DNA of 64,000 nucleotides. Origin: Diploptera punctata. Lineage: Eukaryota; Arthropoda; Insecta; Blattodea; Blaberidae. Position 1 is the first letter of the stretch. Each line of letters begins with the position of its first letter. The translations under genes were made by a program, and so were the position numbers. A model generated the notes under the pieces. It saw only the letters and a list, made by a program, of their open reading frames with translations, did no database searches and had not been told where the DNA came from. The DNA lies in NCBI GenBank assembly GCA_030220185.1, contig JASPKZ010005709.1, forward strand, positions 857,501 through 921,500. Direction: 5' to 3'. Shown here in pieces: positions 53,231-62,443 of the stretch.

Positions 53231-53418
53231 GTAGTACAACATCTAAAAGTCTGTAATACTTATTCTGAAACACAAGACACGTTATATCAGCCCATTGTGT
53301 TCGATCTTCAAATTTATTTTATATTAAAATTGTATATTTCCGGACATGGGTTCCTTATAAAAATTTTATCTACTAAGTCCCCTCTACAAGTCTGTATACT
53401 TATTGTGAATCACCTGTA

Positions 53419-53520
53419 TACGCCTGGTCATGTCAACAAGTGAAGACTTAGTCACCATGGCATGTTAAGTGAAAAGTTTGCCACCATAGAAATAGTCTGT
53501 CACATTAACTTACGAATACT
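53419..53520. repeat. Degenerate TCATGTTAACA satellite, part 2
   Basis: GGTCATGTCAACAAGTGAAG and CATGGCATGTTAAGTGAAAA continue the pattern seen left of the mariner-like element, as expected if it inserted in the satellite. Confidence 0.5.
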
Positions 53521-53825
53521 ATTTAACAGATGTTCCAAATGGTAGTCAATGACCAATCACGTTTCAATGAAATTTGTTTTATAACCAATGACAGTCGTGC
53601 TTCACTTAGATAATTATCGAATTTTGATTACTAAAATAATGAAAGCTCCTCCTTTTTAATATTCTGAACAGGTCAGAGCATTATTTTGCAGTGACTGACT
53701 CTCTAACAAATACGTTGAATGTAGCAAATAATGAACAGATTCCTTGGACCCATAATTTGATAATTGTGTGTTCAATAATTGTGTTTTTAAACACTGATTT
53801 TACTGAGTTGTTTCCGAAAAAATAA

Positions 53826-54168
53826 TTCTTCTTCTTCTTCTTCCTTCCAAGTATTAGGCAAGGCCTGTTACAATCCTATAGAAAATTTCTGGGAAATTCT
53901 CGTATCAGACTAATAATAGCATAATAATAGTCCCTTCAACTGGTTGCTGGCCAAAGGAAGGCAAGGCCAGTGATGGGGCTGCCATCTTATAGCCTCTGGT
54001 CAGGCTTTTCTGGAGAAGAAAAGAAAATAAAGGAAAGAAGAAATGGAAGAAAGGAAAGACTCCGTAGCCCTCGGATGTCCTAATAGCGTCGGGGTCGAAA
54101 AAACAAGAGTTAATCAAGAGAGGTTATTTAGTACAGTTAAAAGAGTGCAAAACACAAGTAAGTGGAAG
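53826..54168. repeat. Composite repeat 'R', copy 1
   Basis: (TTC)n then CCTTCCAAGTATTAGGCAAG (a minus-strand LINE 3' end), then TTGGTTGCTGGCCAAAGG-type block through AACACAAGTAAGTGGAAGAA. Matches 57,602-57,985 except that LINE part is shortened. Confidence 0.75.
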
Positions 54169-54349
54169 AAATGTTTTGCTTAATAACCTATAATATTGGT
54201 TATAATATACAGCATGATGTGTTTCATATTTTCTCCACTAGGGTGCATTCTTACATATTGCGATCCTATTTGGCAATAAATAATATGATCAAGTTGCAGT
54301 GATGAACAAATGAAACATAACCAAACATTTCTCAGTGTTTTTCAAATAT

Positions 54350-54597
54350 CGTCATCATCATCTTCAAGGTATGGGCCTGTTGGCCCGTTCCGCTGCCCGC
54401 TGCACTATATGCTCCAGGTGCAGGTCGTCTTTCCAACGACGTTTTGGTCTTCCTACATTTCTTCGGCCTATAATGAAGCAGCTGTTTTGATAAACGATTA
54501 TTTGGCATTCTTTGTATATGTTCAAACCAATTACGTTTATTTCTGTGTATTCTCTCGTTTATATTATATATTTGTAATTCATCTCTGATATCTTGAC
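54350..54597 (-). mobile_element. LINE 3' fragment inserted in repeat M
   Basis: The minus strand reads SQDIRDELQIYNINERIHRN, KRNWFEHIQRMPNNRLSKQL and HYRPKKCRKTKTSLERRP, with the (TCA)n at 54,350-54,362 as tail complement. Repeat M sequence continues on both sides (CAAATATCG / CGCCATTTACATTAAATAT). Confidence 0.8.
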
Positions 54598-54739
54598 TTC
54601 GCCATTTACATTAAATATATAATATTTTAAAATAACTAAATTTAAATAATGATTTGTGAGTAAACAGCTTAATTTTATTCGAAAAATAGTCCTAACAAAT
54701 GCCATTCCTTATTTCCAAATCCAAATCACTGGCGGCATT

Positions 54740-54930
54740 ACTTATTATTAGGTAACATGTCATGGTAAGACGTGTCTATGTCATAATAATAATTACAGAA
54801 TTCTTCATTATGGTATGTCATATTAACACGTGTACTCTAATCTCTAAGCATGTAATGTTAAACATTAGAAGATTTGGTCATCATGTCATGTTAACACACG
54901 TGTTGAAACATTTTGATCGTCACGTGGTAT
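54740..54930. repeat. Degenerate TCATGTTAACA satellite, part 3
   Basis: TAACATGTCATGGTAAGACG, CATATTAACACGTGTACTCT, TTTGGTCATCATGTCATGTT and AACACACGTGTTGAAACA. Confidence 0.5.
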
Positions 54931-55180
54931 GACGTCAGGTTCGCTCGGATCAATAAACGAATGTCTGTGTATATTTTTAAAGACACACTCGATATGACGT
55001 CAGACTTAGGGGCCGCGTTGCAAAGTGAGCGCTGCATTTCCCATTCATATACCATCTTGTTCCAGGTATTCTACTTATTCTTGGCTATTTGTTTTTCGAT
55101 TTCCTAAAAAACTTTTCTTTTTTCATAAACAAAAACTATGAAATTTCACAATGAAATAGTATGTCTAATGCCATAATAAC
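54931..55180. other. Unrecognised; two TGACGTCA sites
   Basis: GTATGACGTCAGGTTCG and GATATGACGTCAGACTTAG about 60 bp apart. No gene seen. Confidence 0.35.
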
Positions 55181-55182
55181 TA

Positions 55183-56030
55183 ACTAACTAACACCATCGA
55201 AACCAATAAGTTCTTGGCCGCGCGGACATAAGCTCTCCATACATCCCTATCCTGAGCTGATATTTTCCAATCATCCCCTTTATAATCTACTTCCTCAAAT
55301 CATGGTTAATGTTATTCTCCCACCTCATTCTTGGTCTACCAACTGGGCGTTTTCCCTCTGGTTTTCCTACAAGAAGCTTCCATGCCCCTCTTTCATTCCC
55401 CATATGTGCCACATTTCCTGCCCATCGCAATCTACGAGACTTAACTGTTCTTATTATATCTGGCTTCCTATAAAGACCATGTAGCTCGCTGTTAACGGTC
55501 TTCTCCATTCACCTGTCTGTTCATCTCTCTTTGGTCTAAAAATTGTCCTAAGAACTTTATCCTCAAACTCTCGTAATCTTTTCTCCTACCTTAAAGTAAG
55601 ATACCATGTTTCGCATTAATATAACTGGGAGAATAAAAGTTTTTATCCATCCATAGTAATTCTGCCCGAGGGCAGGTCTTTCATTGCAATCATAGCATTT
55701 TCATGCTATGCTTTGCAGCTTTACTAGGGAATTATAGGTGTGGTAGCTTCCCGTTGCTTTCCACACCGGTGATGAGGATGATGATGATGATGGCCGGATG
55801 ATTTTCGGGGAGTGTAGAGCCCTAAGCATCCTGACATTTGTCTTACAGGTGAGGAAAAACCCCCAAAAAACCTCACCCAGGAGCCTGTCCCGACCGGGAA
55901 TCGAACTCGGTCCCGCTGCGTGACAAGACAGCACGCTACCTCGAGACCGCAGCGGTGGACTTAGTTTTATATACTTTCAGTTAAAATTTTTGTGAGAAGT
56001 TGGGGCGACAAGGGTCCCTGTAACGCATAC
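55183..56030 (-). mobile_element. LINE A fragment, interrupted by a SINE
   Basis: Tail side ACTAACTAACACCATCGAAA; open 55,508-55,287 with RRLRWAGNVAHMGNERGAW, GKRPVGRPRMRWENNINHDL; continues to the AGAATAAAAG point at 55,640, is split by SINE S2, and resumes TTAGTTTTATATACTTTCAG to 56,030 (complement of KIYKTI and upstream). Confidence 0.85.
55646..55962 (-). mobile_element. tRNA-derived SINE 'S2', copy 2
   Basis: Head (minus strand) at 55,885-55,962: CGCTGCGGTCTCGAGGTAGC and B box GGGACCGAGTTCGATTCCCG. Same body as 38,297-38,638. AGTTTTTAT on the left and AGTTTTATA on the right form a small imperfect target duplication within LINE A. Confidence 0.85.
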
Positions 56031-56059
56031 TAGCCTAAAGTTCAACAATAGTAACCTTA

Positions 56060-56470
56060 CTTATGTCCCTCATGCTTCAATACAACGACATGACATTACA
56101 TTTGTATAGTCTACGTTCAAAGACTCCTTGCGCTGCAAGGACCCGAGCGATGAGTTCTTCCTCCGATTCACTTGGAGTCTCATACATCAGGCTCTTCAAG
56201 TGGGCCACACACAAAAGTAAGATGAGGTCGGGATAACGAGCAGGCCAACCAATGGCACACCATAGCCAATCCACTCCTCGCCGAATTTGTGGTTCAAAAG
56301 TTCTCGTATTTGACGAGAATGTCAAACATAAAGTGACAGTTGTGTTTTTTGTTCTTTGCAGTATAGTACAGATTCCGGTTTGTTCACTCAATTGTTGCAC
56401 CACCAGGTTAACTTTGCACGGTCGGAGGGGAAGAGTTTTAGCGCTAGTTTCGCCGAACAACTGAATCTAT
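56060..56470 (-). pseudogene. mariner-type transposase fragment
   Basis: Minus-strand frame 56,460-56,077. The readable end is GWPARYPDLILLLCVAHLKS then YETPSESEEELIARVLAAQG and VFERRLYKCNVMSLY. Family proteins have WP-RSPDL-P-DFFLWG here; the catalytic third Asp position and the FFLWG motif are altered (LILLLCVA), so it is inactive. N-terminal part does not read as transposase. Confidence 0.7.
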
Positions 56471-56474
56471 GGAA

Positions 56475-56925
56475 GGGATGTAGGAGAAGACTGTACATCC
56501 GATCACGTACTGGAATGGTTCAGTTTTAAGTGTGGGCGGAGAATCCCTTAACACGTGTGAAAGATCTTAACATGGTTGTCAAATTAGTCATTTAAGCACT
56601 GAACGCTCAAGCGGTCGGATCATTTAAAAAGCACAGTATATGTCGTCACTCCGTTACCAGCCTCACAATAAATCACAAATGGTAACATGTAATGATAAGG
56701 GACAGCCCATTCCTACACTTAACCCCAATAGTAACAGGGTTGTCAAATTAGTAATTTTGCCAATGACCGCGTAGAAGGACGGGCCATTAAAATCCATAGT
56801 ATTTGTCAGCTCTCTACCTGCCAGACAAAGAACATATACAGAGGACAGGAAGTGGCAACACAGTAAGGAATGGAAAGAGAAAGACAGCATGTTAATAAAC
56901 AAATTTTCCGCCTGTGTAGATTACT
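56475..56925. other. Unrecognised
   Basis: Two related segments (TGTCAAATTAGTCATTTAAG near 56,578; TGTCAAATTAGTAATTTTGC near 56,733) suggest an old duplication of about 155 bp. No gene. Confidence 0.35.
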
Positions 56926-56929
56926 TGGT

Positions 56930-57560
56930 GGACTAATAGTTTCCCACCCATGGTCATAAACCGACTATTTAACTCATGCCCTAAATAGTAATCAATGACC
57001 AATCACGTTTCAATGAATTTTGTTTTACAACCAATGACAGTCGTGTTTCACCTGGCTCTTTATCGATTTATCTTTATCAGCTCCTTCTTTTATGATAATG
57101 TAAGCTCCTCCATTTTAATATTCTGAACGGCTCAAATCATTATTTTTCTCAAACAAATACAATGAATATAGTGAATCATGAACAGATTCCTTGATTTTAC
57201 TGAGTTGTTTACTAAAAAAATAAATTAATAACCTATAATGTTGATTATAACATACAGTTTAATGTGTTACATTATTTCTCCACTAGGGCGGATTCTTACA
57301 ACATTGCGATCCTATTTTTGACAATAAATATGATCAAGTTGCTGTGAATAAACATAACCTTACATTTATGATTTATTTTCAAACATCGCCGTTTACATTA
57401 AATATATAAATATTTTGAAATGACTATATATTTAAATAATAATTTGTGACTAAACAGCTTAATTTTATGCGTTAAATAGTCCTAACAAATGCAAATTTTG
57501 TTTCCCAAATCCTCAATTTGGAAATCACTCGCGACATTACTTACGAAAAAGTCTGATTTG
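56930..57560 (-). repeat. Dispersed repeat 'M', copy 4
   Basis: Uninterrupted minus-strand copy, aligned with 53,500-54,720 minus its insertions. It supports reading those as later events. Confidence 0.75.
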
Positions 57561-57601
57561 GTCTTTTCTGTCATTCTTAGAAATTTGGGAATCGAGTATA
57601 T

Positions 57602-57985
57602 TTCTTCTTCTTCTTCTTCTTCTTCTTCTTCTTCTTCATCCTTCCAAGTATTAGGCCAAGGCCTGTTACGATCCTATAGAAAATTTTCCCTCCAGCGTTT
57701 GAGGGAAATTTTCATGTAAGACTTGAAAGCATAATAATAGTCCCTTCGATTGGTTGCTGGCCAAAGGAAGGCAAGACCAGTGATGGGGTTGCCATCTTAT
57801 AGCCTCTGGTCAGGCTTTTCTGGAGAAGAAAAGAAAATAAAGGAAAGAAGAAATGGAAGAAAGGAAAGACTCCCTAGCCCTCGGATGGCCTAATAGCATC
57901 GGTGTCGAAAAAAACAAGAGTTAACCAAGAGAGGTTAGATAGTAAAGTTAAAAGAGTGCAAAACACAAGTAAGTGGAAGAAATGT
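57602..57985. repeat. Composite repeat 'R', copy 2
   Basis: (TTC)n (57,603-57,637), LINE 3' end ATCCTTCCAAGTATTAGGCC, then the block with GCCATCTTATAGCCTCTGGT to AAACACAAGTAAGTGGAAGA. About 95% alike with copy 1 by eye from 57,725. Confidence 0.75.
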
Positions 57986-58106
57986 TTTACACCCTGTATA
58001 TATTTAGAATTTCGACATTATCATCCCATGACGGTCAAGGCCTCCTGCCTGGAAAGGAAAAGGTAGGTCGAATTTTCTCAATAGGTCAGCTAGTCCTACA
58101 GAGTAT

Positions 58107-58148
<42 letters not shown>
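58107..58148. repeat. (TA)n microsatellite
   Basis: About 20 TA units; target of the mariner-like element that follows. Confidence 0.9.
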
Positions 58149-58154
<6 letters not shown>

Positions 58155-58336
58155 GTGTTGCATAAAACACCGACAACGGAGTTGAAGTATTATATTGACA
58201 TGTGTTGATAATTTTTAATAAGGTATCAATTTTCGGAAATGATGCGTTTTCACCCTATCAATAGTTAATTATGTCTTCAAGTTCAGTTCAAGTTAGTTCG
58301 GAGGATTTGAAGACTCATTACTGAACAAAAATTCAC

Positions 58337-58690
58337 GTGTACAGAACCTGTAATACAGGACTTCGCAACGGAATGTGGCTGCAAAACGACGGAGCTTCAG
58401 CTCACTTCGATGCCAATGTGGGGAGACATTTGGATACCACGTACCAGGTCGATGGATTTGCAGAGGAGGACCAGTCCCATGGACTCCGAGATCACCTGAT
58501 CTTAACTCCCTCGATTAATTTTTGTGCGGCGACATGAAACAGCCTGTTTGTCAGACTCCAGTACAGACACGTATGAATATTATATCTTATATCCCGAATC
58601 CACGCTGCTACAGAAGCAATTCAAACGAGGAATGGCGTATTCGAACGTGCGCGCCAATCACTATACCGCCGATGTACGCTCTGCAATGAG
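58337..58690 (+). pseudogene. mariner-type transposase remnant
   Basis: Open 58,337-58,537 with MWLQNDGASAHFDANVGRHL, then in other frames DRWICRGGPVPWTPRSPDLN and FLCGDMKQPVCQTPVQTRMN, INPRCYRSNSNEEWRIRTCA. These correspond to the second and third catalytic Asp regions of a mariner-type transposase. FLCGDMK replaces the usual FFLWGYLK. At least three frameshifts; inactive. Confidence 0.7.
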
Positions 58691-58867
58691 ATGAAGGTGG
58701 ATATTTTGAAAACTTGATGTGACTGTGATAGTAAGAGTATTGTTAAGTATTGAGTCTTGAAATGCAACTAACGGAACTCTTGAGAAATTAGCTACTCATA
58801 GTGTGAAAGCGTATCATTTCCGGACATTGGTACCTTATTAAAAAAATGATCAACATACCTCAATATT

Positions 58868-59521
58868 GACGGAAATTTTGAGGAAGTGGCTAAATTTAAA
58901 TACCTAGGAACAATAATCACAAACAGGAATGAGATGCACAAAGAAATTAAACATAGGCTTATTTCTGGAAATGCGTGCTATTATGCATTACAGAGACTAT
59001 TGATGTCCCAACTCCTTTCAAAAAAACGTTAAACTGAAAATATACAAAACTATTATTCTACCAGTTATATTATATGGGTGCAAAACATGGACTCTTACTT
59101 TAAGGGAGGAAAGGAGATTACAAGTATTTGAAGAGTAAAGTACTTACGGAAATTTTTGGACCAAAGAGAGATGAACAGACAGATGAATGGAGAAGACTAC
59201 ATAACAGTGAACTACATGGTCTTTATAGGAAGCCAGATATAATAAGAACAGTTAAGTCTCGTAGACTGTGATGGGCAGGACATGTTGCACGTATGGGGAA
59301 TGAAAGACTTGCATGGAAGCTTCTTGTGGGAAAGCTAGAGGGAAAACGCCCAGTTGGTAGACCAAGAATGAGATGGGAGAATAACATTAACTATAATTTG
59401 AGGGAAGTAGATTATACAGGGAATGATTGGAAAGCATTAGTTCAGGATAGGGATGTATGGAGATCTTATGTCCGCGCGGCCATGAACCTACGGGTTCGAT
59501 AGTGCCAATGAGTAAGTAAGT
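58868..59521 (+). mobile_element. LINE A insertion with 13-bp TSD
   Basis: ATACCTCAATATT at 58,855-58,867 and 59,522-59,534. Insert begins in the EEVAKFKYLGTIITNRNEM block and ends CAATGAGTAAGTAAGT. Open at the end (59,293-59,502): MGNERLAWKLLVGKLEGKRP, VGRPRMRWENNINYNLREVD, stop. Insertion into the mariner-like element is certain because both TIR sequences resume on either side. Confidence 0.95.
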
Positions 59522-59602
59522 ATACCTCAATATTCCACTACACTTCCGTTGTCGGTGTTTTTTGCAACACTCTCTATATATATGCACGTAAATAACGGTG
59601 TA

Positions 59603-61213
59603 TCTAACTCACTCCCAATATCGAGCCCGTAGGTTCATGACCGCGTGGACAGAAACTTTCCATACATCTCTATCCTGAGTTGTTTTCCAACTATATCCTC
59701 TACAATTACGACCTACTTCCCTCAAATCATGGATAATGTTATTCTCCCACCTCATTCTTGAGGTATCTACTGGGAGCTTTCACTCTGGTTTTCTACAAGG
59801 AGTATCCTTGCTCCTCTTTCATTTCCCATTCGTACCACATGTCCTGACCATCGCAGTCAACGAGGCTGAAGTATTCTTATTGTATCTGGTTTCTTATAAC
59901 AATCATGTAGGTCTGTGGTCTTCTCCTTTTACCCGTTCGTCTCTTTTATGGTCCAGAAATTCTTCTTCTTGTTCTTCTTCGGCTTTCCCCCACTTATAGG
60001 TTTGCCGTCTTTAGTTTCCATTTATCTCTTTCATTCCAATCTCCCTAGACCAAATTCCTAACATCCATTATAGTTCTGACGTAGGTTTTCCATTTACACC
60101 TTGGTCTGCCACGTTTATTTCTTCCAGGGGGTGACCATTGGTATATATTTTTTGGCCATCTTTCATTTTCCATTCTTTGTATATGGCCATACCATTTAAG
60201 CGTTTGATTTTCAATCCTCTTAACAATAGATGTTGTGACATTCATTTCTCCCCAAAGGAATTCATTTCTTATTTTATCCTGTCTTGTTTTTTTGGAGGCT
60301 TCTTCTAAAATAATCAAATTCAACTGCTCTAATTTTATTCTTTTGTAATTCCGTCAAAGACCAAGTTTCACTTCCATATGACAAAATATTCTGTATTATG
60401 CTCTTATAAATTTTCATTTTAGTTTCCTTTGTAATATTTTTGTTTCAAATTATTCCATGTAATGTCTTAGTTGCATTTTTTGGCATTGCAATTTTAGTCT
60501 GTACATCTCTCTCACAGGTGCCTAAACTTGTAATTATTGACCCAAGATATTTAAAAAATGCACTTTTTTTTTATTTTCCCTGTTTCGAGTATGAGGTCAT
60601 CCACATCCTTTCCCAAAGACATATATTCTGTTTTCTGTAAATTTATATTCAGTCCCTATTCTTATATTCTTCCATTAGTTTATTTATCATATATTTCATA
60701 TCATCTTCATCCCCTGCAAAAATTATTTGATCATCTGCAAACAACAATGAATGCAGTACTTTTCCTCCTATAGAAATACCCATTTCAGAACATTTCTTAT
60801 ACCATAAGTTAAGAGCCTGGTCTAAATAAATGTTAAAAAGAATTGGTGACAAACTGCATCCCTGCTTAAGGCCTTTATTCACTGTGAATTCCTCTGTTAA
60901 ATTATTCTGTATTTTTACTTTAGCTTTTGTATTTCTATAGATCTAAGAACTTTATTCTCAAATAGGCTTAAGGTAATTTTCTCCTCCCTTAAACAAGAGC
61001 CCAAACTTCGCATCCATATGCCTCGAACGAAAAACATTTTTATGTATTTTCAGCTTAATGTTTTTTGAAAGAACTTTGAACGAGAAGAGTCTCCATATGC
61101 ATAATAGCATATATTTTCAGAAATGAACCTATTTTTAATCTCTTTGTGCATCTCATTCCTATTTGTAATGTTTGTTCCAAGGCATTTGAATTCAACAGTT
61201 TCTTCAAAACAGT
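59603..61213 (-). mobile_element. LINE A fragment, split by LINE G
   Basis: Left part 59,603-59,962 (complement of the 3' end, TAACTCACTCCCAATATCGA) stops at GGTCCAGAAATTC. The right part resumes at CTAAGAACTTTATTCTCAAA (60,949) and runs to TTTGAATTCAACAGTTTCTT (61,208), the EFKYLG region. In intact copies these two edges are adjacent. Confidence 0.85.
59963..60947 (-). mobile_element. LINE G insertion, reverse transcriptase remnant
   Basis: The 3' tail is (GAA)n, seen as TTCTTCTTGTTCTTCTTC at 59,963. Minus-strand blocks: EEFTVNKGLKQGCSLSPILF (60,885-60,830), SLLFADDQIIFAGDEDDMKY (RT active site FADD), then after breaks RNEFLWGEMNVTTSIVKRIE, TLKWYGHIQRMENERWPKNI, NKRGRPRCKWKTYVRTIMD. Same architecture as LINE F. 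Two separate open pieces (60,882-60,649 and 60,323-60,045) and stops between. Confidence 0.85.
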
Positions 61214-61492
61214 GGTTAAGGCACTGCGCTACAAGTCGGAAGGTCGAGTATTCAAGCCCCGGTAGGGTCAGGATTTTTAAACTGACCCAAACCTTCTGGC
61301 GGATCTATGGCCCTGGGATCGACTCAACCTCTAACTGAAATGAGTACCAGACGCTTGTTCTGGGGTAAAGGCGGCCATCACGCAGGGCTGACAACCCGGC
61401 TGACATCAAGTGCCGATTGTCCAGAAAAGTGGGAGCCTTAACCTCCTACTACCCCAAGAGTATCCTGAGGCCTATAGTGGGATTACTTTACT
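61214..61492 (+). mobile_element. tRNA-derived SINE 'S4'
   Basis: Head CAGTGGTTAAGGCACTGCGC (A-box-like) and GTATTCAAGCCCCGG (B-box-like) about 35 bp apart. Body with TGGCGGATCTATGGCCCTGG, GGCGGCCATCACGCAGGGCT and CTCCTACTACCCCAAGAGTA; ends GGGATTACTTTAC then TA. Sits at the broken end of LINE A. Single copy in the window. Confidence 0.75.
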
Positions 61493-61530
61493 ATATATAT
61501 ATATTTATTTATTTATTTATTTATTTATTT
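61493..61530. repeat. (TA)n(TTTA)n microsatellite
   Basis: TA repeat followed by about seven ATTT units. Confidence 0.9.
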
Positions 61531-61600
61531 CTTCTGTACGCATGTTTATCACTGAACTTCTCCTAAACGAATGATTTTGATGATTTTATGTGTGTCTGTG

Positions 61601-61601
<1 letters not shown>

Positions 61602-61661
<60 letters not shown>
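61602..61661. repeat. (GT)n microsatellite
   Basis: About 29 GT units; the parallel position in the 40.97-kb copy has a short (CA)n. Confidence 0.95.
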
Positions 61662-61662
<1 letters not shown>

Positions 61663-62235
61663 TGAATGGGTTCCTCGATGGTTTAGATTCACATTTGGAT
61701 CCAATGAAACCATTAGGTGTAGGTGTTTACCTGAAGTGAAAAATGAAAAATTGCTCTAGCGGTCACATATTTCGATGTTTCACAACAAAACTCAGTATAT
61801 CTTATTAAAATAAACCGAGGTAGGTATTAACAAAAAATTAGCAACATCCAACAATTAGAAGTTGAGGTTTACTTGAAATCCGAAATTAAAAACTGCCTAA
61901 ATAACCGGACCCATTTTGATGAATTCCTTTGTGTTTGTTTTAGTGAGTCCTTGGATGGTTTAGATTCATAATTGGACTCGGTAGGAAGCGCTGCGATCAG
62001 GTTATAGGAATTTTTTATGTCAGATGTGTAGTCATCTGCATTATCGATGTATTTTTCGCGACAACAATGTGACGTCATCATGCCCGCTTCTTGAGCCACA
62101 ACAGATTGCAATGAGGAGTTTTCTTGCGAACTTATTTAATAATATCTAATTACGTATTGATTAGTGATTTTATCGTAAAAAAGTATCACACAATAACAAA
62201 ACGAAAAGATTGAAATGTTAAACTCAATGTTCATT

Positions 62236-62443
62236 TAATGTTTTTATTATTAATTTAACATTTCTCAATGAAAGATAAATTAAATTTGAAGAGAAAAATT
62301 TTCGCCTAGACCGGGACTCGAACCCGGGACCCTTGGCTTTCCGGGCCAAGTGCTCTACCAACTGAGCTACCGAGGCGAGTTACGATCTAGACGCAATTTT
62401 TTTCTCTTATATACGGTCTAGGCGAAAATTTTTCTCTTCAAAT
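62236..62443 (-). mobile_element. tRNA-like SINE insertion, 12-bp TSD
   Basis: TCAATGTTCATT at 62,224-62,235 and 62,444-62,455; the copy of repeat Q at 40,395-40,410 has the site once. The minus-strand insert has a leader of about 67 nt, the tRNA-like gene, and a trailer ending AATAATAAAAACATTA. ATTTGAAGAGAAAAATTTTC occurs at both ends in opposite sense, extending about 8 nt into the tRNA 3' end. Confidence 0.9.
62303..62376 (-). tRNA. tRNA-like gene, GGA anticodon
   Basis: Acceptor GCCTCGG/TCTAGGC (mostly paired, C-A mismatch), D arm GCTC/GAGC, anticodon stem TTGGC/GCCAA, loop CCGGAAA (C33 instead of T33; anticodon GGA), variable loop GGGTC, T arm CCGGG/CCCGG with loop TTCGAGT. It has the same 74-nt body and extra C as the AGA family at 18.5-19.6 kb. 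GGA would be Ser, but the long variable arm is missing and C33 is unusual. Confidence 0.7.

Larger units (their letters stand above)
51291..53416 (+). mobile_element. mariner/Tc1-like element with amplified terminal repeat
   Basis: Flanked by TA. Termini CAGAGTGACTCACAATATGC and the complement CAGGTGATTCACAATAAGTA. Inside the left terminus a 143-bp unit is repeated 13 times; the right end (53,238-53,416) has one inverted copy. A transposase remnant sits at 53,066-53,200. No intact catalytic frame. Confidence 0.8.
53500..54720 (-). repeat. Dispersed repeat 'M', copy 3, twice interrupted
   Basis: Complement of repeat M: CAATGACCAATCACGTTTCA, TTCTCCACTAGGGTGCATTC, TGTGAGTAAACAGCTTAATT. Interrupted by the segment at 53,826-54,168 and by a LINE at 54,350-54,597. 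Confidence 0.75.
58149..59574 (+). mobile_element. mariner/Tc1-like element with long TIRs, LINE inside
   Basis: Flanked by TA inside a TA tract. Terminal inverted repeats of about 105 bp: CAGAGTGTTGCATAAAACAC and complement GAGAGTGTTGCAAAAAACAC, pairing on through CCGACAACGGA and TAATAAGGTATCAATTTTCG. Transposase remnant: WLQNDGASAHFDANVGRHLD (58,372-58,435) is the QNDGAxxH-F catalytic second-Asp block; GRGGP-PWP-RSPDL is decayed; RIHAATEAIQTRNGVFERA-like end at 58,595-58,660. Split by LINE A at 58,868-59,521. Confidence 0.85.
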
